DNA of 26,977 nt from Sphingomonas sp. (GTDB lineage: Bacteria > Pseudomonadota > Alphaproteobacteria > Sphingomonadales > Sphingomonadaceae): the NCBI GenBank assembly GCA_003248865.1, contig QFPK01000028.1, positions 1-26,977 on the forward strand, written 5' to 3'. A program made the translations under genes and the position numbers. Below, in pieces: positions 1 through 7,325 of the stretch (position 1 is its first letter; every line of letters starts with the position of its first letter). Below the pieces are notes generated by a model. The model was not told where the DNA came from. It did not search any database and worked only from the letters and a program-made list of their open reading frames with translations.

Positions 1-93
1 CAACATCCAGACTTCAGTCAACGGCAGCGCCTCCTCAGCGCCGCCATTGAATCAACCGATCACGTCTCGCGCAAGCAATTTAATGGGTCCTGA
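1..93 (+). CDS. 3' end of an unidentified gene (partial at window edge)
   Basis: Frame 1 is open from the first base to a TGA at 91-93 and reads as a plausible protein end (QHPDFSQRQRLLSAAIES near the start, then a hydrophilic tail). The fragment is too short to recognise. Its stop lies next to the start of an open stretch in frame 3 that continues through the following ORF, so the two may be parts of one frameshifted gene or two overlapping genes. Frame 2 is also open to 136 but reads as low-complexity sequence and was not preferred. Confidence 0.3.
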   Translation, partial: QHPDFSQRQRLLSAAIESTDHVSRKQFNGS

Positions 94-149
94 GCCTAGA
101 TTACGATCCGAGCGAGATAAACGCCACGATCAATGAATATCAAACATAT

Positions 150-773
150 TTGGATTATTGGCAGAATCGTCTCGATCAAAGACTGGGGGAGCAGGAGAAG
201 CAGGCGGGGAAATGCGCCGATGACCTTCTCGCTGCCTACAACGCTCGCGCTTTTCGTTGCTATTCGAACATCAATCCGGATCGATACGAACGGTCGACCG
301 GTCCGATACTCAGACTTAGAGCGTCCAGCCACAGCTTGCACTCCCGTCCTCATGGCATCGAAAGGCCTACAAGCTTTTACAGACCGCCATCGCTCTTTAA
401 GGGCCGCTTTGAAGAGCTTCGGAACGAGGGCGTGCCAGTTTCAGATCACTTCGATCGGTTCTGGGCTTATGACTGGAGTAGCCTTACCACTCCCTATGAT
501 CAGAGGTGGGGGCATTCGCAACAAGGGGCAACGAGAGCCGAGGAGAATGACTTTAACAGGATGCTCGAGCGAATGAACAGGCAGAAATGTCGCGAAGGGA
601 ATTTTCCTGCAGACATGAAGACTATCAACAACAAATTGACTGCATATGCCGACAAGCTGCAGATTACCGCAATAGCAGATTATTCGTTTAGGCTAGCCGC
701 CATCACCACGCTGAACGTCATCGAAGAGACGGCCGCTGCGATGGTTGAACCTGCCGATAGCCAGCCTTTCTGA
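150..773 (+). CDS. hypothetical protein, start uncertain
   Basis: I do not recognise this 207-residue product. It is hydrophilic and rich in Arg, Asn, Tyr and Trp, with no signal peptide or membrane segment. Its second half (FWAYDWSSL near residue 108, then a charged helical stretch around residues 130-160) looks protein-like. The start used is TTG at 150. The frame is open back to 84 with convincing coding-like residues (LDYDPSEINATINEYQ), but contains no ATG or GTG; a CTG at 90 overlaps the preceding TGA as CTGA. The real start may therefore be non-standard, or the gene may be a 3' fragment of a frameshifted longer gene. Base composition is clearly less GC-rich than the genes from 1.2 kb on, which suggests acquired or decaying DNA. 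Confidence 0.45.
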   Translation: MDYWQNRLDQRLGEQEKQAGKCADDLLAAYNARAFRCYSNINPDRYERSTGPILRLRASSHSLHSRPHGIERPTSFYRPPSLFKGRFEELRNEGVPVSDHFDRFWAYDWSSLTTPYDQRWGHSQQGATRAEENDFNRMLERMNRQKCREGNFPADMKTINNKLTAYADKLQITAIADYSFRLAAITTLNVIEETAAAMVEPADSQPF

Positions 774-1028
774 GGCTACGATCTTCAATTATGACCTTTG
801 CAGCGCCCCCCCAGTTTCGACATTTATTCTGACTGGAACGAGCACTAAGATTGCCCTGTGTTCCAGTGGAGGTCTTCCACGAGGAGAATCTGCCGCCAGT
901 CAAGCGGCTCCGGTCGCCAATGAGGTGCCACGGGAGTCGTCGGTTTCCGCACTTGCGTTCACTTGCTAGCAGGCAGCGAAGGGTGAGCAACGGCTGCTTA
1001 GTCGCGCAAACCCGTCGTGGCATCCGCA

Positions 1029-1124
1029 GAACATTTCCAACAAATCCTACACGTCCTACAGCCAACCCCTTGATTTCAACGTGTACGGCGATGTTCCACG
1101 TGGAACAACCAATCTGGTAATGTG
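1029..1124 (+). repeat. 96-nt dispersed repeat, copy A
   Basis: This segment aligns without gaps to 14751-14846 in the same orientation; I count 81 of 96 identical positions. Both copies begin GAACATTTCC, contain a TCCTACA-type run, and place an identical 16-bp palindrome at offset 63. A run of 26 bases around the palindrome is the best conserved part. There is no ORF common to both copies, so conservation appears to be at the DNA level. Confidence 0.8.
1092..1107. promoter_or_regulatory. parS-like palindrome (site 1)
   Basis: TGTTCCACGTGGAACA is a perfect 16-bp palindrome. It differs at one informative position from the widely conserved chromosomal ParB-binding consensus TGTTNCACGTGAAACA. 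ParB bound at parS nucleates chromosome segregation complexes, usually near the replication origin. No parA or parB is in the window, so the assignment rests on motif similarity and on recurrence at 14814. An unrelated regulator with a CACGTG-type site remains possible. Confidence 0.55.
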
Positions 1125-1201
1125 GGTGCAGGGAGCACAGCTTCCTGCCCGCCGGAGGCAGAAGCGTCGCCGGGACCAGACCAGCCTCACCGCGCACTCC
1201 A

Positions 1202-2290
1202 TCAGCCCGCCTTCACAAACTCCGTCAGCCCCTTGGCGGTCGGCAGGTCCAGCCGTTCCGGTGTCGGCCCGGTGCCCAGGGCGGCGTCGATCACGGCGCG
1301 CTTGGCGCTGTCGGGCTTCTGCATGGTGTTGGCGATGGCGAAGCTCTGGATCGCGGCATGGTTCCGCATCTGCAGCTGGTAGTAAAAGGTCAGCTGGCCG
1401 ACGGTGCTGCGATAGGTCCACAGGAACAGCGCGGCCACCACTTCGATGATGACAGCGCTGGAAAGGATGATCAGCGCGAAGTTGCCGGAGGGTTCCCGCA
1501 ACCACGAAAGTTCGACCGGCACGATATAGCTGAAGATGCCGGTCAGCAGGATTGCGAAGCCCAGCCACATGGCGATGATGGCGTTGCGATAGCTGCCCTG
1601 CGTCTGTTGCAGGCCCATCGCATAATAAGCATCCAGCTGTGCCCGGCTGTAACGCAGCAACAACAGCAGGGTCTGGATATCCGTGCCTTCCAGCGCCCGG
1701 ATCGTCTCATCCTCGATGCCTTGCAGGTCTTTTCGCGCCGCCTTGGCCTCGTCGAACCGCACGCCCGCCATCATCCGTCCGGCCTCGTTGAAGGCCATGA
1801 ATCCGTAGAGCGGCAGCGCCAGCAGGAACAGCGCGCCGAAGATGGAAGCCGCCCTGTTGATCAGCGAGTCCGCGCCCCAGTTCCACAGCGCCGGCAGCCA
1901 GACGAACCATCCCAGATAAATGCCGGCCGCCACGATCAGCGCCCCGATCAGGATCAGGCCGATCGCCAGGATCACGGACCGCTGCCCGCCGCGCAGCAGC
2001 CGCGCGATCACCGCCAGCATCTCCTCCGTGTCCTCGCGCACCACCTCGAACGTCGATCCGGGCTGCAACGGGCCCGAGGGATGGGTGGCCGGCTCCGGCT
2101 GACCCGCCGCAGGTCCGGCAGAGGATGATGCCGGCGCGGCTGCCGGAGCAGGGGCAGCCGTCGCGGCAGACGCCGTCGTCTTTACCTCTGCCGCCTCCAC
2201 AGGCTTGCGTCGCACTCGCCGCACCGGCTGGCTGTTATTGTCTTTATCCCCGTTCGAAGCCAACACATGCCCCCTATGTGTCTGGTTCAA
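1202..2290 (-). CDS. membrane protein, possibly TRADD-N-associated type
   Basis: This is a 362-residue protein. A basic N-terminus is followed by a long Ala/Pro low-complexity linker (about residues 37-75), then two hydrophobic helices near 105-150, a charged helical segment (about 170-235), and two more membrane helices near 238-260 and 275-295, ending in a cytosolic tail. The second half (LLLRYSRAQLDAYY, then two helices, then FYYQLQMRNHAAI) resembles the two-helix membrane domain known as TRADD-N-associated, described from predicted bacterial conflict proteins; this is from memory of the pattern and uncertain. The nominal TTG start lies directly against a GGAGG. The GTG at 2266, with AGGGGG just upstream, is a better start and would remove eight residues. 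The gene is followed by the gene-free repeat interval. No neighbour clearly shares its function. Confidence 0.75.
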   Translation of the reverse strand: MNQTHRGHVLASNGDKDNNSQPVRRVRRKPVEAAEVKTTASAATAAPAPAAAPASSSAGPAAGQPEPATHPSGPLQPGSTFEVVREDTEEMLAVIARLLRGGQRSVILAIGLILIGALIVAAGIYLGWFVWLPALWNWGADSLINRAASIFGALFLLALPLYGFMAFNEAGRMMAGVRFDEAKAARKDLQGIEDETIRALEGTDIQTLLLLLRYSRAQLDAYYAMGLQQTQGSYRNAIIAMWLGFAILLTGIFSYIVPVELSWLREPSGNFALIILSSAVIIEVVAALFLWTYRSTVGQLTFYYQLQMRNHAAIQSFAIANTMQKPDSAKRAVIDAALGTGPTPERLDLPTAKGLTEFVKAG

Positions 2291-2341
2291 CCTCCGGGCA
2301 TCATGCCTGAATCATCTGCATCGGGACAGCATTAATCGCCG

Positions 2342-2989
2342 TTAACCCCCAGCAGCCGCCTTCGCCGCTTCCGCCAGCTCCGCATCGATGGCCTTCGCCC
2401 GGATATAGGCGGGCCGTGCGCGCAAACGTTCCAGATAGGCCGCCACCGGGGGCGAGGGGTCCATCATCCCGAACAGCACCAGCCAGTCCAGGCTCAGCCC
2501 GGCATAGACGTCGGCCGCCGAAAAGCGCTCGCCGGCAATCCATTCCGTGTCGGTCACCGCCAGGTCCAGCGCATGCAGCACATCCTGCCAGCAGCCATAG
2601 CCGGCCGAGACCTTCAGCTGCCCCTCGGGCTCGATCTTGCGATACCGGTCCAGCATCGCGCTTTCCACCGGCCCGGCGGCGAAGAACATCCAGCGGTAAT
2701 AGGCCGCGCGGTCGGGCAGGGCAGGGGCCAGCCCCGCGGCCGGATAGGCATCGGCCAGATAGGCGCAGATGGCGGCCGCCTCCGTCACCACGCGGCCCTT
2801 CCCATCTGCGCCCAGATGCCGGATCGCGGGCACCTTGCCCATCGGATTGATCGCCAGATAATCGGCCGACTTCATCGTCGTGCCATAATCCAGCAGCGCC
2901 GTCTCATAGGGCTCGCCCAACTCCTCCAGCATGAAGCGCACGATCTGCCCGCGCGACTGGGGGTTGGTGTAGAAAATGATGTCCGCCAT
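2342..2989 (-). CDS. glutathione S-transferase family protein
   Basis: This 215-residue protein is predicted to conjugate or reduce electrophiles with glutathione in the cytosol. The N-terminal thioredoxin-like domain (residues 1-85) shows the family pattern: a short beta start, NPQSRG at the position of the catalytic Ser/Tyr/Cys region, the NPMGKVPAI segment carrying the cis-proline of the glutathione site, and TEAAAICAYLAD where the gamma-glutamyl contact lies. The C-terminal helical domain includes the conserved AGERFSAADVY motif. The start at 2989 was chosen because GGAGGAG lies about six bases upstream; the frame is open much further, but that part is antisense to the next gene. It is divergent from the serine hydrolase with about 120 bp between. 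The substrate cannot be inferred. Confidence 0.9.
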   Translation of the reverse strand: MADIIFYTNPQSRGQIVRFMLEELGEPYETALLDYGTTMKSADYLAINPMGKVPAIRHLGADGKGRVVTEAAAICAYLADAYPAAGLAPALPDRAAYYRWMFFAAGPVESAMLDRYRKIEPEGQLKVSAGYGCWQDVLHALDLAVTDTEWIAGERFSAADVYAGLSLDWLVLFGMMDPSPPVAAYLERLRARPAYIRAKAIDAELAEAAKAAAGG

Positions 2990-3109
2990 GGCTCGCCTCT
3001 CCTCCAAGGGTGCGAACATAACAGGAACATACGCGAGTCGCCAAGCCGGCTTGCACCGCCCCCGATCCGGGCCTAGCCTCCCGGGAAAAGAGGAATGGGG
3101 AGGTTCCGA

Positions 3110-4420
3110 ATGACAATCCGCACCGCGTGCCGCCGGCACGCGCTGGCACTGCCGCTGGCCGTGCTCACCCTTGCCGCACCGCTGGCGGCGCAGACGCCGC
3201 CTACTGCCGCCCAGTCCGATCCCGCCCTGCTCGGGCTGATGCAGGGCAGCCCCGTCCCGCCGGGCCAGCAGGTGCGCTGGGACGACGGCTCGATGTGGAC
3301 CTTCCCCAAGCTGCGTTGGGCTTTTTCCAACCAGCAGGCGCTGCTGCCCACGGCCACCATCCGCCGCGCGGGCCAGGTCTCGGCGCTGCCCGGAGCACCG
3401 CGCGCCGATCTTGATTCCACGCCCTTCACCACGCTGGACGGCAAGCCGATGACATGGGGCGCCGCTTTCGATGCCAACTACACCGACGGCATCGTCGTGC
3501 TGCACAAGGGCCGCATCGTCTATGAACGCTATGCCGGCGCCTTCTCGGCGGAGGGCCGCCACCTCGCGATGTCCGTCACCAAGAGCTTCGTCGGAACCCT
3601 CGCCGAGCTGCTCGTCCACGAAGGCAAGCTGGACGAGAGCCGCACCGTAGCCAGCTATGTGCCGGAACTGGCGCAGTCCGGCTTCGGCAACGCCACGCTG
3701 CGCCAGCTGCTCGACATGCGCACCGCCATCGCCTTCAGCGAGGATTATGCCGCCCCCGGCCTGTCGGACGTGCAGAAGATGGCCATCGCCATCGGCATGG
3801 GGCCCGCGCCCGCAGGCTACCCCGGCCCCATCGGCAATTTCGCCTTCGCTGCCGGCCTGCCCGGCAACGGCGCACACGGCGGCGATTTCGTCTATCGCAC
3901 CCCCAACACCATGGCGCTGCAGTGGGTGGTGGAACGCGTGGGCGGCGCCCCGCTCGCAACGCAGATGTCGGAGCGCTTCTGGAAGCCGATGGGCATGGAG
4001 CAGGAAGCCACGCTCAACCTCGACAGGCTCGGCACGGCCTTCGGCGGCGGCGGCCTGAATGCGGGCCTGCGCGACATGGCGCGCTTCGGCGAGATGATCC
4101 GCACCGGCGGCCGCTGGAACGGAAAGCAGATCCTGCCCGCCGCCGTGGTGAAGGCGATCACCGCGCCCGGCAGCGCGGAGGCCTTCGCCGCGGCGAAATA
4201 TCCGGGGCTGGAAGGCGGCAGCTACCGCAGCCAATGGTGGCACCGATCCACCGGCCAGACGATGGCGATCGGGGTTCACGGGCAGGGCATCTACATCGAT
4301 CCCGCCGCAGACATGGTGATCGCCCGCTTTGCCAGCCATCCAGTGGCCAGCAACCGGGCGATCAACCCGGTCACCATCCCCGCCTATGATGCGATGGCCG
4401 CCCGCCTCAGCGGCCGCTGA
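3110..4420 (+). CDS. secreted serine hydrolase, class C beta-lactamase family
   Basis: This 436-residue protein has an N-terminal signal peptide (basic start, hydrophobic stretch, cleavage near AAQT at about residue 28), so it acts in the periplasm or outside the cell. It belongs to the penicillin-recognising fold that includes class C beta-lactamases, esterases and 6-aminohexanoate-dimer hydrolase. The nucleophile motif SVTK is at about residues 155-158. The later VYRTPNT segment and a C-terminal GVHGQGIYIDP stretch resemble the aminohexanoate-dimer-hydrolase branch more than true beta-lactamases. The start at 3110 is preferred over the in-frame ATG at 3095 because GGGGAGG lies six bases upstream of it, inside the longer version. 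The gene converges on the metallo-hydrolase at 4439, and a short GCGGC-GTCA-GCCGC hairpin (4421-4434) sits in the gap. Esterase or amidase activity is likely, the substrate unknown. Confidence 0.88.
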   Translation: MTIRTACRRHALALPLAVLTLAAPLAAQTPPTAAQSDPALLGLMQGSPVPPGQQVRWDDGSMWTFPKLRWAFSNQQALLPTATIRRAGQVSALPGAPRADLDSTPFTTLDGKPMTWGAAFDANYTDGIVVLHKGRIVYERYAGAFSAEGRHLAMSVTKSFVGTLAELLVHEGKLDESRTVASYVPELAQSGFGNATLRQLLDMRTAIAFSEDYAAPGLSDVQKMAIAIGMGPAPAGYPGPIGNFAFAAGLPGNGAHGGDFVYRTPNTMALQWVVERVGGAPLATQMSERFWKPMGMEQEATLNLDRLGTAFGGGGLNAGLRDMARFGEMIRTGGRWNGKQILPAAVVKAITAPGSAEAFAAAKYPGLEGGSYRSQWWHRSTGQTMAIGVHGQGIYIDPAADMVIARFASHPVASNRAINPVTIPAYDAMAARLSGR

Positions 4421-4438
4421 GCGGCGTCAGCCGCGGGA

Positions 4439-5497
4439 TCAGTTCGCGCGCGGCGCCAGCTCCAGCGTCTCGCCCGCCTCCAGCGCGGGGAACCGCTGCG
4501 GCGGCACGCCCGCCGCCGCCAGCGCATCCGCCAATGCCGCCACCGGCGCTTCGCGGGCCTCGTCCGTCAGCTGGAACGTGCCCCAGTGCAGCCCCAGCGC
4601 CTGCGCCGCGCCCAGATCGGCCATCACCTTCACGGCTTCCGCCGGGTTCATATGCTGGTCCGCCATGAACCAGCGCGGCTCATAGGCCCCCACCGGCAAC
4701 AGCGCGAGCCGCACCGGCCCGTGCCGACGCACCGCGCGGAACAGGGAGCCGTCGCCATAGCCGCTGTCGCCCGCGAAATAGATGTTCCCGCTCGGCAGGA
4801 TCAGCGTCCACCCGGCCCACAGTGCCCGGTTGCGGTCCAGGAACCAGCGGGAAGACCAGTGATACACCGGCTCCGCCACCGTCGTCAGCGGCCCCAGCGC
4901 CTGCGTCTCGCCCCAGTCCAGCTCCCGCGCCTCGATGCCCGCCCCCGCCAGCAGCCGGCCATGGCCCGGCGGCACCAGGATCAGCGGCTTGTCCCGATCC
5001 CACAGCCGCTTCAGCGTCGGCAGGTCCATATGGTCGTAATGGCCGTGGCTCAGCAGGATCAGGTCGATCTTCGGCAACTTGTCGAAATCGATCCCCGGCG
5101 CCGTCACCCGCTTCGGCCCGGTCCAGCTGAATGGGCTCGCCCGCTCGCTCCAGATCGGATCGGTCAGGATGTTCAGCCCGCCGGTCTGCACCAGCACGCT
5201 GGCATGGCCCACCATGGTCGCGACGATGGCGTCGCCTTCCACCCGCGCCGCGGGCACCGCCGGCGTCACCGGCACGCTCTCCGGCCAGGGCGCGGGTTCC
5301 CGCGTGCGCTGCCAGCGCAGGAATTCGCCCAGCTTCTTCTCGCCGCTCTGCCCGCCGCCGGGCAGGCTGAAGCGCTCTCCGTCGAAATGGTCGGACTTCG
5401 GCCGATCGACCGGCCCCGGATCCATCGCGCGCGCGGCGATCAGCAGGCCGCCGCCCAGCAGCCACACGGCGATCAGCACGGTGCGGCCCCAGCCCAT
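4439..5497 (-). CDS. membrane-anchored metallo-beta-lactamase-fold hydrolase
   Basis: This is a 352-residue protein with one N-terminal hydrophobic segment (about residues 5-23) that could be an uncleaved anchor. The metal-binding motif HGHYDH is at residues 151-156. Further expected ligands follow: HWSSR near 204, FAGDSGYGDG near 230, and the final His in LGLHWGTF near 306. This arrangement, and the conserved VGHASVLVQ and TDPIWSERASP segments, place it in the lactamase_B_2 group with NAPE-phospholipase D and UlaG-type lactonases. The active site probably faces the periplasm. Its start lies three bases after the stop of the RidA-like gene, so the two are almost certainly co-transcribed. Phosphodiesterase or lactonase activity is an inference from the family. 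Confidence 0.9.
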   Translation of the reverse strand: MGWGRTVLIAVWLLGGGLLIAARAMDPGPVDRPKSDHFDGERFSLPGGGQSGEKKLGEFLRWQRTREPAPWPESVPVTPAVPAARVEGDAIVATMVGHASVLVQTGGLNILTDPIWSERASPFSWTGPKRVTAPGIDFDKLPKIDLILLSHGHYDHMDLPTLKRLWDRDKPLILVPPGHGRLLAGAGIEARELDWGETQALGPLTTVAEPVYHWSSRWFLDRNRALWAGWTLILPSGNIYFAGDSGYGDGSLFRAVRRHGPVRLALLPVGAYEPRWFMADQHMNPAEAVKVMADLGAAQALGLHWGTFQLTDEAREAPVAALADALAAAGVPPQRFPALEAGETLELAPRAN

Positions 5498-5500
5498 AAA

Positions 5501-6028
5501 TCAGTCGGCCAGCTCCACGATGGCTTCGATCTCGACGGGAATGTTCATCGGCAGGCTGGGGGCGCCGACGGCGCTGCGCGGTGCCTTGCCGCCTTCCCCG
5601 AAGGCCACCACCATCAGGTCGGAAAAGCCGTTCACCACCTGCGGATGCTGGGTGAAATCGGGCGAAGAGTTCACGAACCCCAGAATCCGCACGAAGCGCT
5701 TCACCTTCGAAAGCTCGCCCACATTGGCCTTGATGGTGGCCAGCATGCAGAGGCCGACCTTCTCGGCAGAGGCGCGCCCCTCTTCGGTCGTCAGCGTGGC
5801 GCCCACCTTGCCGCTGGCCTGTGTGCCGCACTGGCCATGGCCGGAAAGGAACAGCAAATTGCCCGACCGCGCCGCCGTCACATAGGTTGCCACCGGCTTC
5901 ACCGGCTGGGGCAGGGTGAAGCCCTTCGCCGCCAGCCGTTGTTCGGGCGTTTCCGCCAGCGCCGGGGCTGCCACCAGAACCGCACCTGCAAGCGCCCAGA
6001 TCCGCAAAGCCCCGATCCGCAAAGCCAT
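5501..6028 (-). CDS. secreted RidA/YjgF-family protein
   Basis: This is a 175-residue protein. RidA proteins deaminate reactive enamine/imine intermediates. Here an N-terminal signal peptide (hydrophobic stretch to APALA, cleavage near residue 25) precedes the domain, which is unusual because canonical RidA is cytosolic. The C-terminal half keeps the core: the PRSAVG stretch has Arg151 at the position of the substrate-binding arginine of E. coli RidA (R105), while the adjacent conserved Cys is Ala, and the chain ends VEIEAIVEL as in the family. About 175 residues against roughly 130 is explained by the signal and an extended N-terminal strand. It is the first gene of a two-gene unit with the metallo-hydrolase. 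The true substrate in the periplasm is unknown. Confidence 0.85.
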   Translation of the reverse strand: MALRIGALRIWALAGAVLVAAPALAETPEQRLAAKGFTLPQPVKPVATYVTAARSGNLLFLSGHGQCGTQASGKVGATLTTEEGRASAEKVGLCMLATIKANVGELSKVKRFVRILGFVNSSPDFTQHPQVVNGFSDLMVVAFGEGGKAPRSAVGAPSLPMNIPVEIEAIVELAD

Positions 6029-6086
6029 CCCGTCTCTCCCTCATCTGCTGTGGGAGAAAGGGCTTAAGGCAAAGCTAGGCCGTGCG

Positions 6087-6116
6087 AAAGGGCCGCGCGG
6101 CATCGCCGCACGGCCC
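6087..6116 (-). terminator. probable intrinsic terminator of the PEP-CTERM gene
   Basis: On the minus strand a 12-bp stem (6105-6116 with 6090-6101, one G-T pair) closes a 3-nt GAT loop and is followed by TTT. It lies about 26 bases beyond the stop of the PEP-CTERM gene at 6143. The T run is short, so efficiency is uncertain. Confidence 0.55.
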
Positions 6117-6142
6117 CCCTCTCGCCCGTCAGTTAATCGGAT

Positions 6143-6820
6143 TCAGGCGGTCGCCAGTGTCCGGCGGCGCATGGCGGCGCCCACCAGGCCGAAGCCCGCA
6201 ATCATCATCGCCCAGGTCGCCGGCTCCGGCACGCCGCCCGTGGGGCTGATGCTGGCGCTCACATTGTCCAGGAAGGCGGTGTTGTCGCTGGCCGACAACC
6301 CGTGGAAGATCAGGTTATAGCTGCTGCCGGCGGTCACGCTCGGCCCCGTCAGCGTACGCAGGATGAAATCCTGCCCGCTCAGCGTGGAGAAGGTGCCCAG
6401 CAGGGTGGTGCCCAGCCACACTTCATAGCTCTGGTCGCCCTTGTAGCCGCCGCCGAAGATGTCGGGGCGCGAGCCTTCCAGCCAGCTCAGCTGCAGGTCG
6501 CCGGTCACATCGGCGGTGAAGCTCTGCACCAGCCAGCCCCGGCCCTGCACGAAGCCATATTGGCTGCCGGAAAAGCCCTGCGGCGCGGCATAGCCGAACC
6601 AGGGGGTTGCGGTCGTGCCGTTGATCAGGCCCGCACCATAAAAGGTCCATCCCGCCACGGAGCCTTCCGGATAGGCGTAGCTGCCATGGCTGCCCGGCGC
6701 GGAATAGGTGTCCAGGTCCTCGAACCCGCCGTTGACGATCAGTTCGGCAGCATGGGCGGTGCCGCCCAGGAAAGTAGCGGCTGCCAGAACGGCAATCGTC
6801 GTCATAATGGTGTTGCGCAC
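6143..6820 (-). CDS. PEP-CTERM sorting-domain protein
   Basis: This is a 225-residue exported protein. The signal peptide (residues 1 to about 24, ending GTAHA-AE) is followed by LIVNGGFED, a typical start of beta-sandwich, carbohydrate-binding-like PEP-CTERM proteins, and FLDNVSAS near residue 190. The C-terminus carries the sorting signal: VPEPATW, a hydrophobic helix MIAGFGLVGAA, and an RRR cluster. Such tails are recognised by an exosortase in the inner membrane, usually during exopolysaccharide or biofilm secretion. The GTG start at 6820 was chosen because GAGGGG lies about eight bases upstream; ATG at 6805 is an alternative that would weaken the signal peptide. No exosortase gene is in this window. 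A second protein of the class is at 13981. Confidence 0.9.
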   Translation of the reverse strand: MRNTIMTTIAVLAAATFLGGTAHAAELIVNGGFEDLDTYSAPGSHGSYAYPEGSVAGWTFYGAGLINGTTATPWFGYAAPQGFSGSQYGFVQGRGWLVQSFTADVTGDLQLSWLEGSRPDIFGGGYKGDQSYEVWLGTTLLGTFSTLSGQDFILRTLTGPSVTAGSSYNLIFHGLSASDNTAFLDNVSASISPTGGVPEPATWAMMIAGFGLVGAAMRRRTLATA

Positions 6821-6856
6821 GTCACGACCCCTCGTGGTTGATCGCAACGCCTTACA

Positions 6857-6891
6857 GCAAGCCCTGATAAGATGTTGTAAACAAGGCTTGC
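6857..6891. promoter_or_regulatory. inverted repeat in divergent promoter region
   Basis: GCAAGCC (6857-6863) and GGCTTGC (6885-6891) form a 7-bp inverted repeat in the 127-bp gap between the divergent PEP-CTERM gene and the small membrane-protein gene. The centre is AT-rich (GATAAGATGTTGTAAAC). The position suits an operator or a hairpin in the leader, but nothing identifies a regulator. Confidence 0.25.
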
Positions 6892-6947
6892 GGGCCTCAT
6901 CCATCCGGATCAGAGTTCGGCCATTTGCAGGCTTCGGGAGGTGTCCG

Positions 6948-7325
6948 GTGCGCAACAAGCTTCTGTTCAGGGCCGCGATGGCCGTGCTGTTCGCCCTTCT
7001 TGTGGTGCTGGCCTGCAATACGGCCTACGCGTTGGGGAAGGGCGTTCCGCTCACCACATTGTGGGATCGCGGCAGCTGGACTCAGATCGCCCTCATCCTG
7101 CTGCCCTTCCTGTTCCTCCTCAACAGCCGCCGGCCGGCGTGGATCGCAGCCATGCTGGCCACGCTGGCCTTCTGGGGCTGGTATCTGCTGAAGATCCTGC
7201 GCCCGTATCAGGGTGGCGGCGCCGATATCGGGCTTGGCGTGCTCATGCTGATTTCGCCGCTGCCCATATTGGCGGTCAGCCTGCTGACCGGCTGGATCGC
7301 CCGCCGCAGCAAGCCAGCGGGTTAG
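6948..7325 (+). CDS. small integral membrane protein, unknown function
   Basis: This is a 125-residue protein with four predicted hydrophobic helices (about residues 8-28, 44-60, 62-80 and 92-115) and a basic C-terminus (ARRSKPAG). I do not recognise a family. GTG at 6948 was chosen as start because GGGAGG lies about seven bases upstream; longer in-frame versions run into the promoter region of the PEP-CTERM gene and lack the hydrophobic pattern. Its TAG overlaps the stop of the convergent HAD gene by three bases, so there is no room for a separate terminator between them. Confidence 0.75.
   Translation: MRNKLLFRAAMAVLFALLVVLACNTAYALGKGVPLTTLWDRGSWTQIALILLPFLFLLNSRRPAWIAAMLATLAFWGWYLLKILRPYQGGGADIGLGVLMLISPLPILAVSLLTGWIARRSKPAG

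Larger units (their letters stand above)
774..1201. other. gene-free interval with parS-like repeat copy A
   Basis: No convincing gene is visible on either strand. The open frames here (for example on the minus strand 718-1197) are Arg/Ser-rich and lack family features. An 8-bp inverted repeat (ACTGGAAC at 832-839, GTTCCAGT at 860-867) and the dispersed repeat at 1029-1124 are the only structures seen. A GC-rich palindromic segment around 1139-1166 (CCGCCGGAGGC core) shares that core with the nrdA-nrdB spacer near 12150. Confidence 0.6.

Noticed and set aside
832..867. Possible tRNA or structured RNA near the 8-bp inverted repeat
   Set aside because: No T-arm consensus, no acceptor stem pairing, no conserved tRNA bases could be placed.
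718..1197. 159-residue minus-strand frame over the gene-free interval
   Set aside because: Part of it is a translation of the dispersed repeat, with similar GFVGNV read from copy B; no ribosome-binding site or family.
2990..4339. Long N-terminal extension of the glutathione S-transferase frame
   Set aside because: It is antisense to the serine hydrolase, has an unlike composition, and the GST domain with a good ribosome-binding site starts at 2989.
4680..6044. 454-residue minus-strand frame over the metallo-hydrolase and RidA genes
   Set aside because: It is an out-of-frame shadow rich in Gly, Arg and Ala; the two recognised families occupy the other frame.
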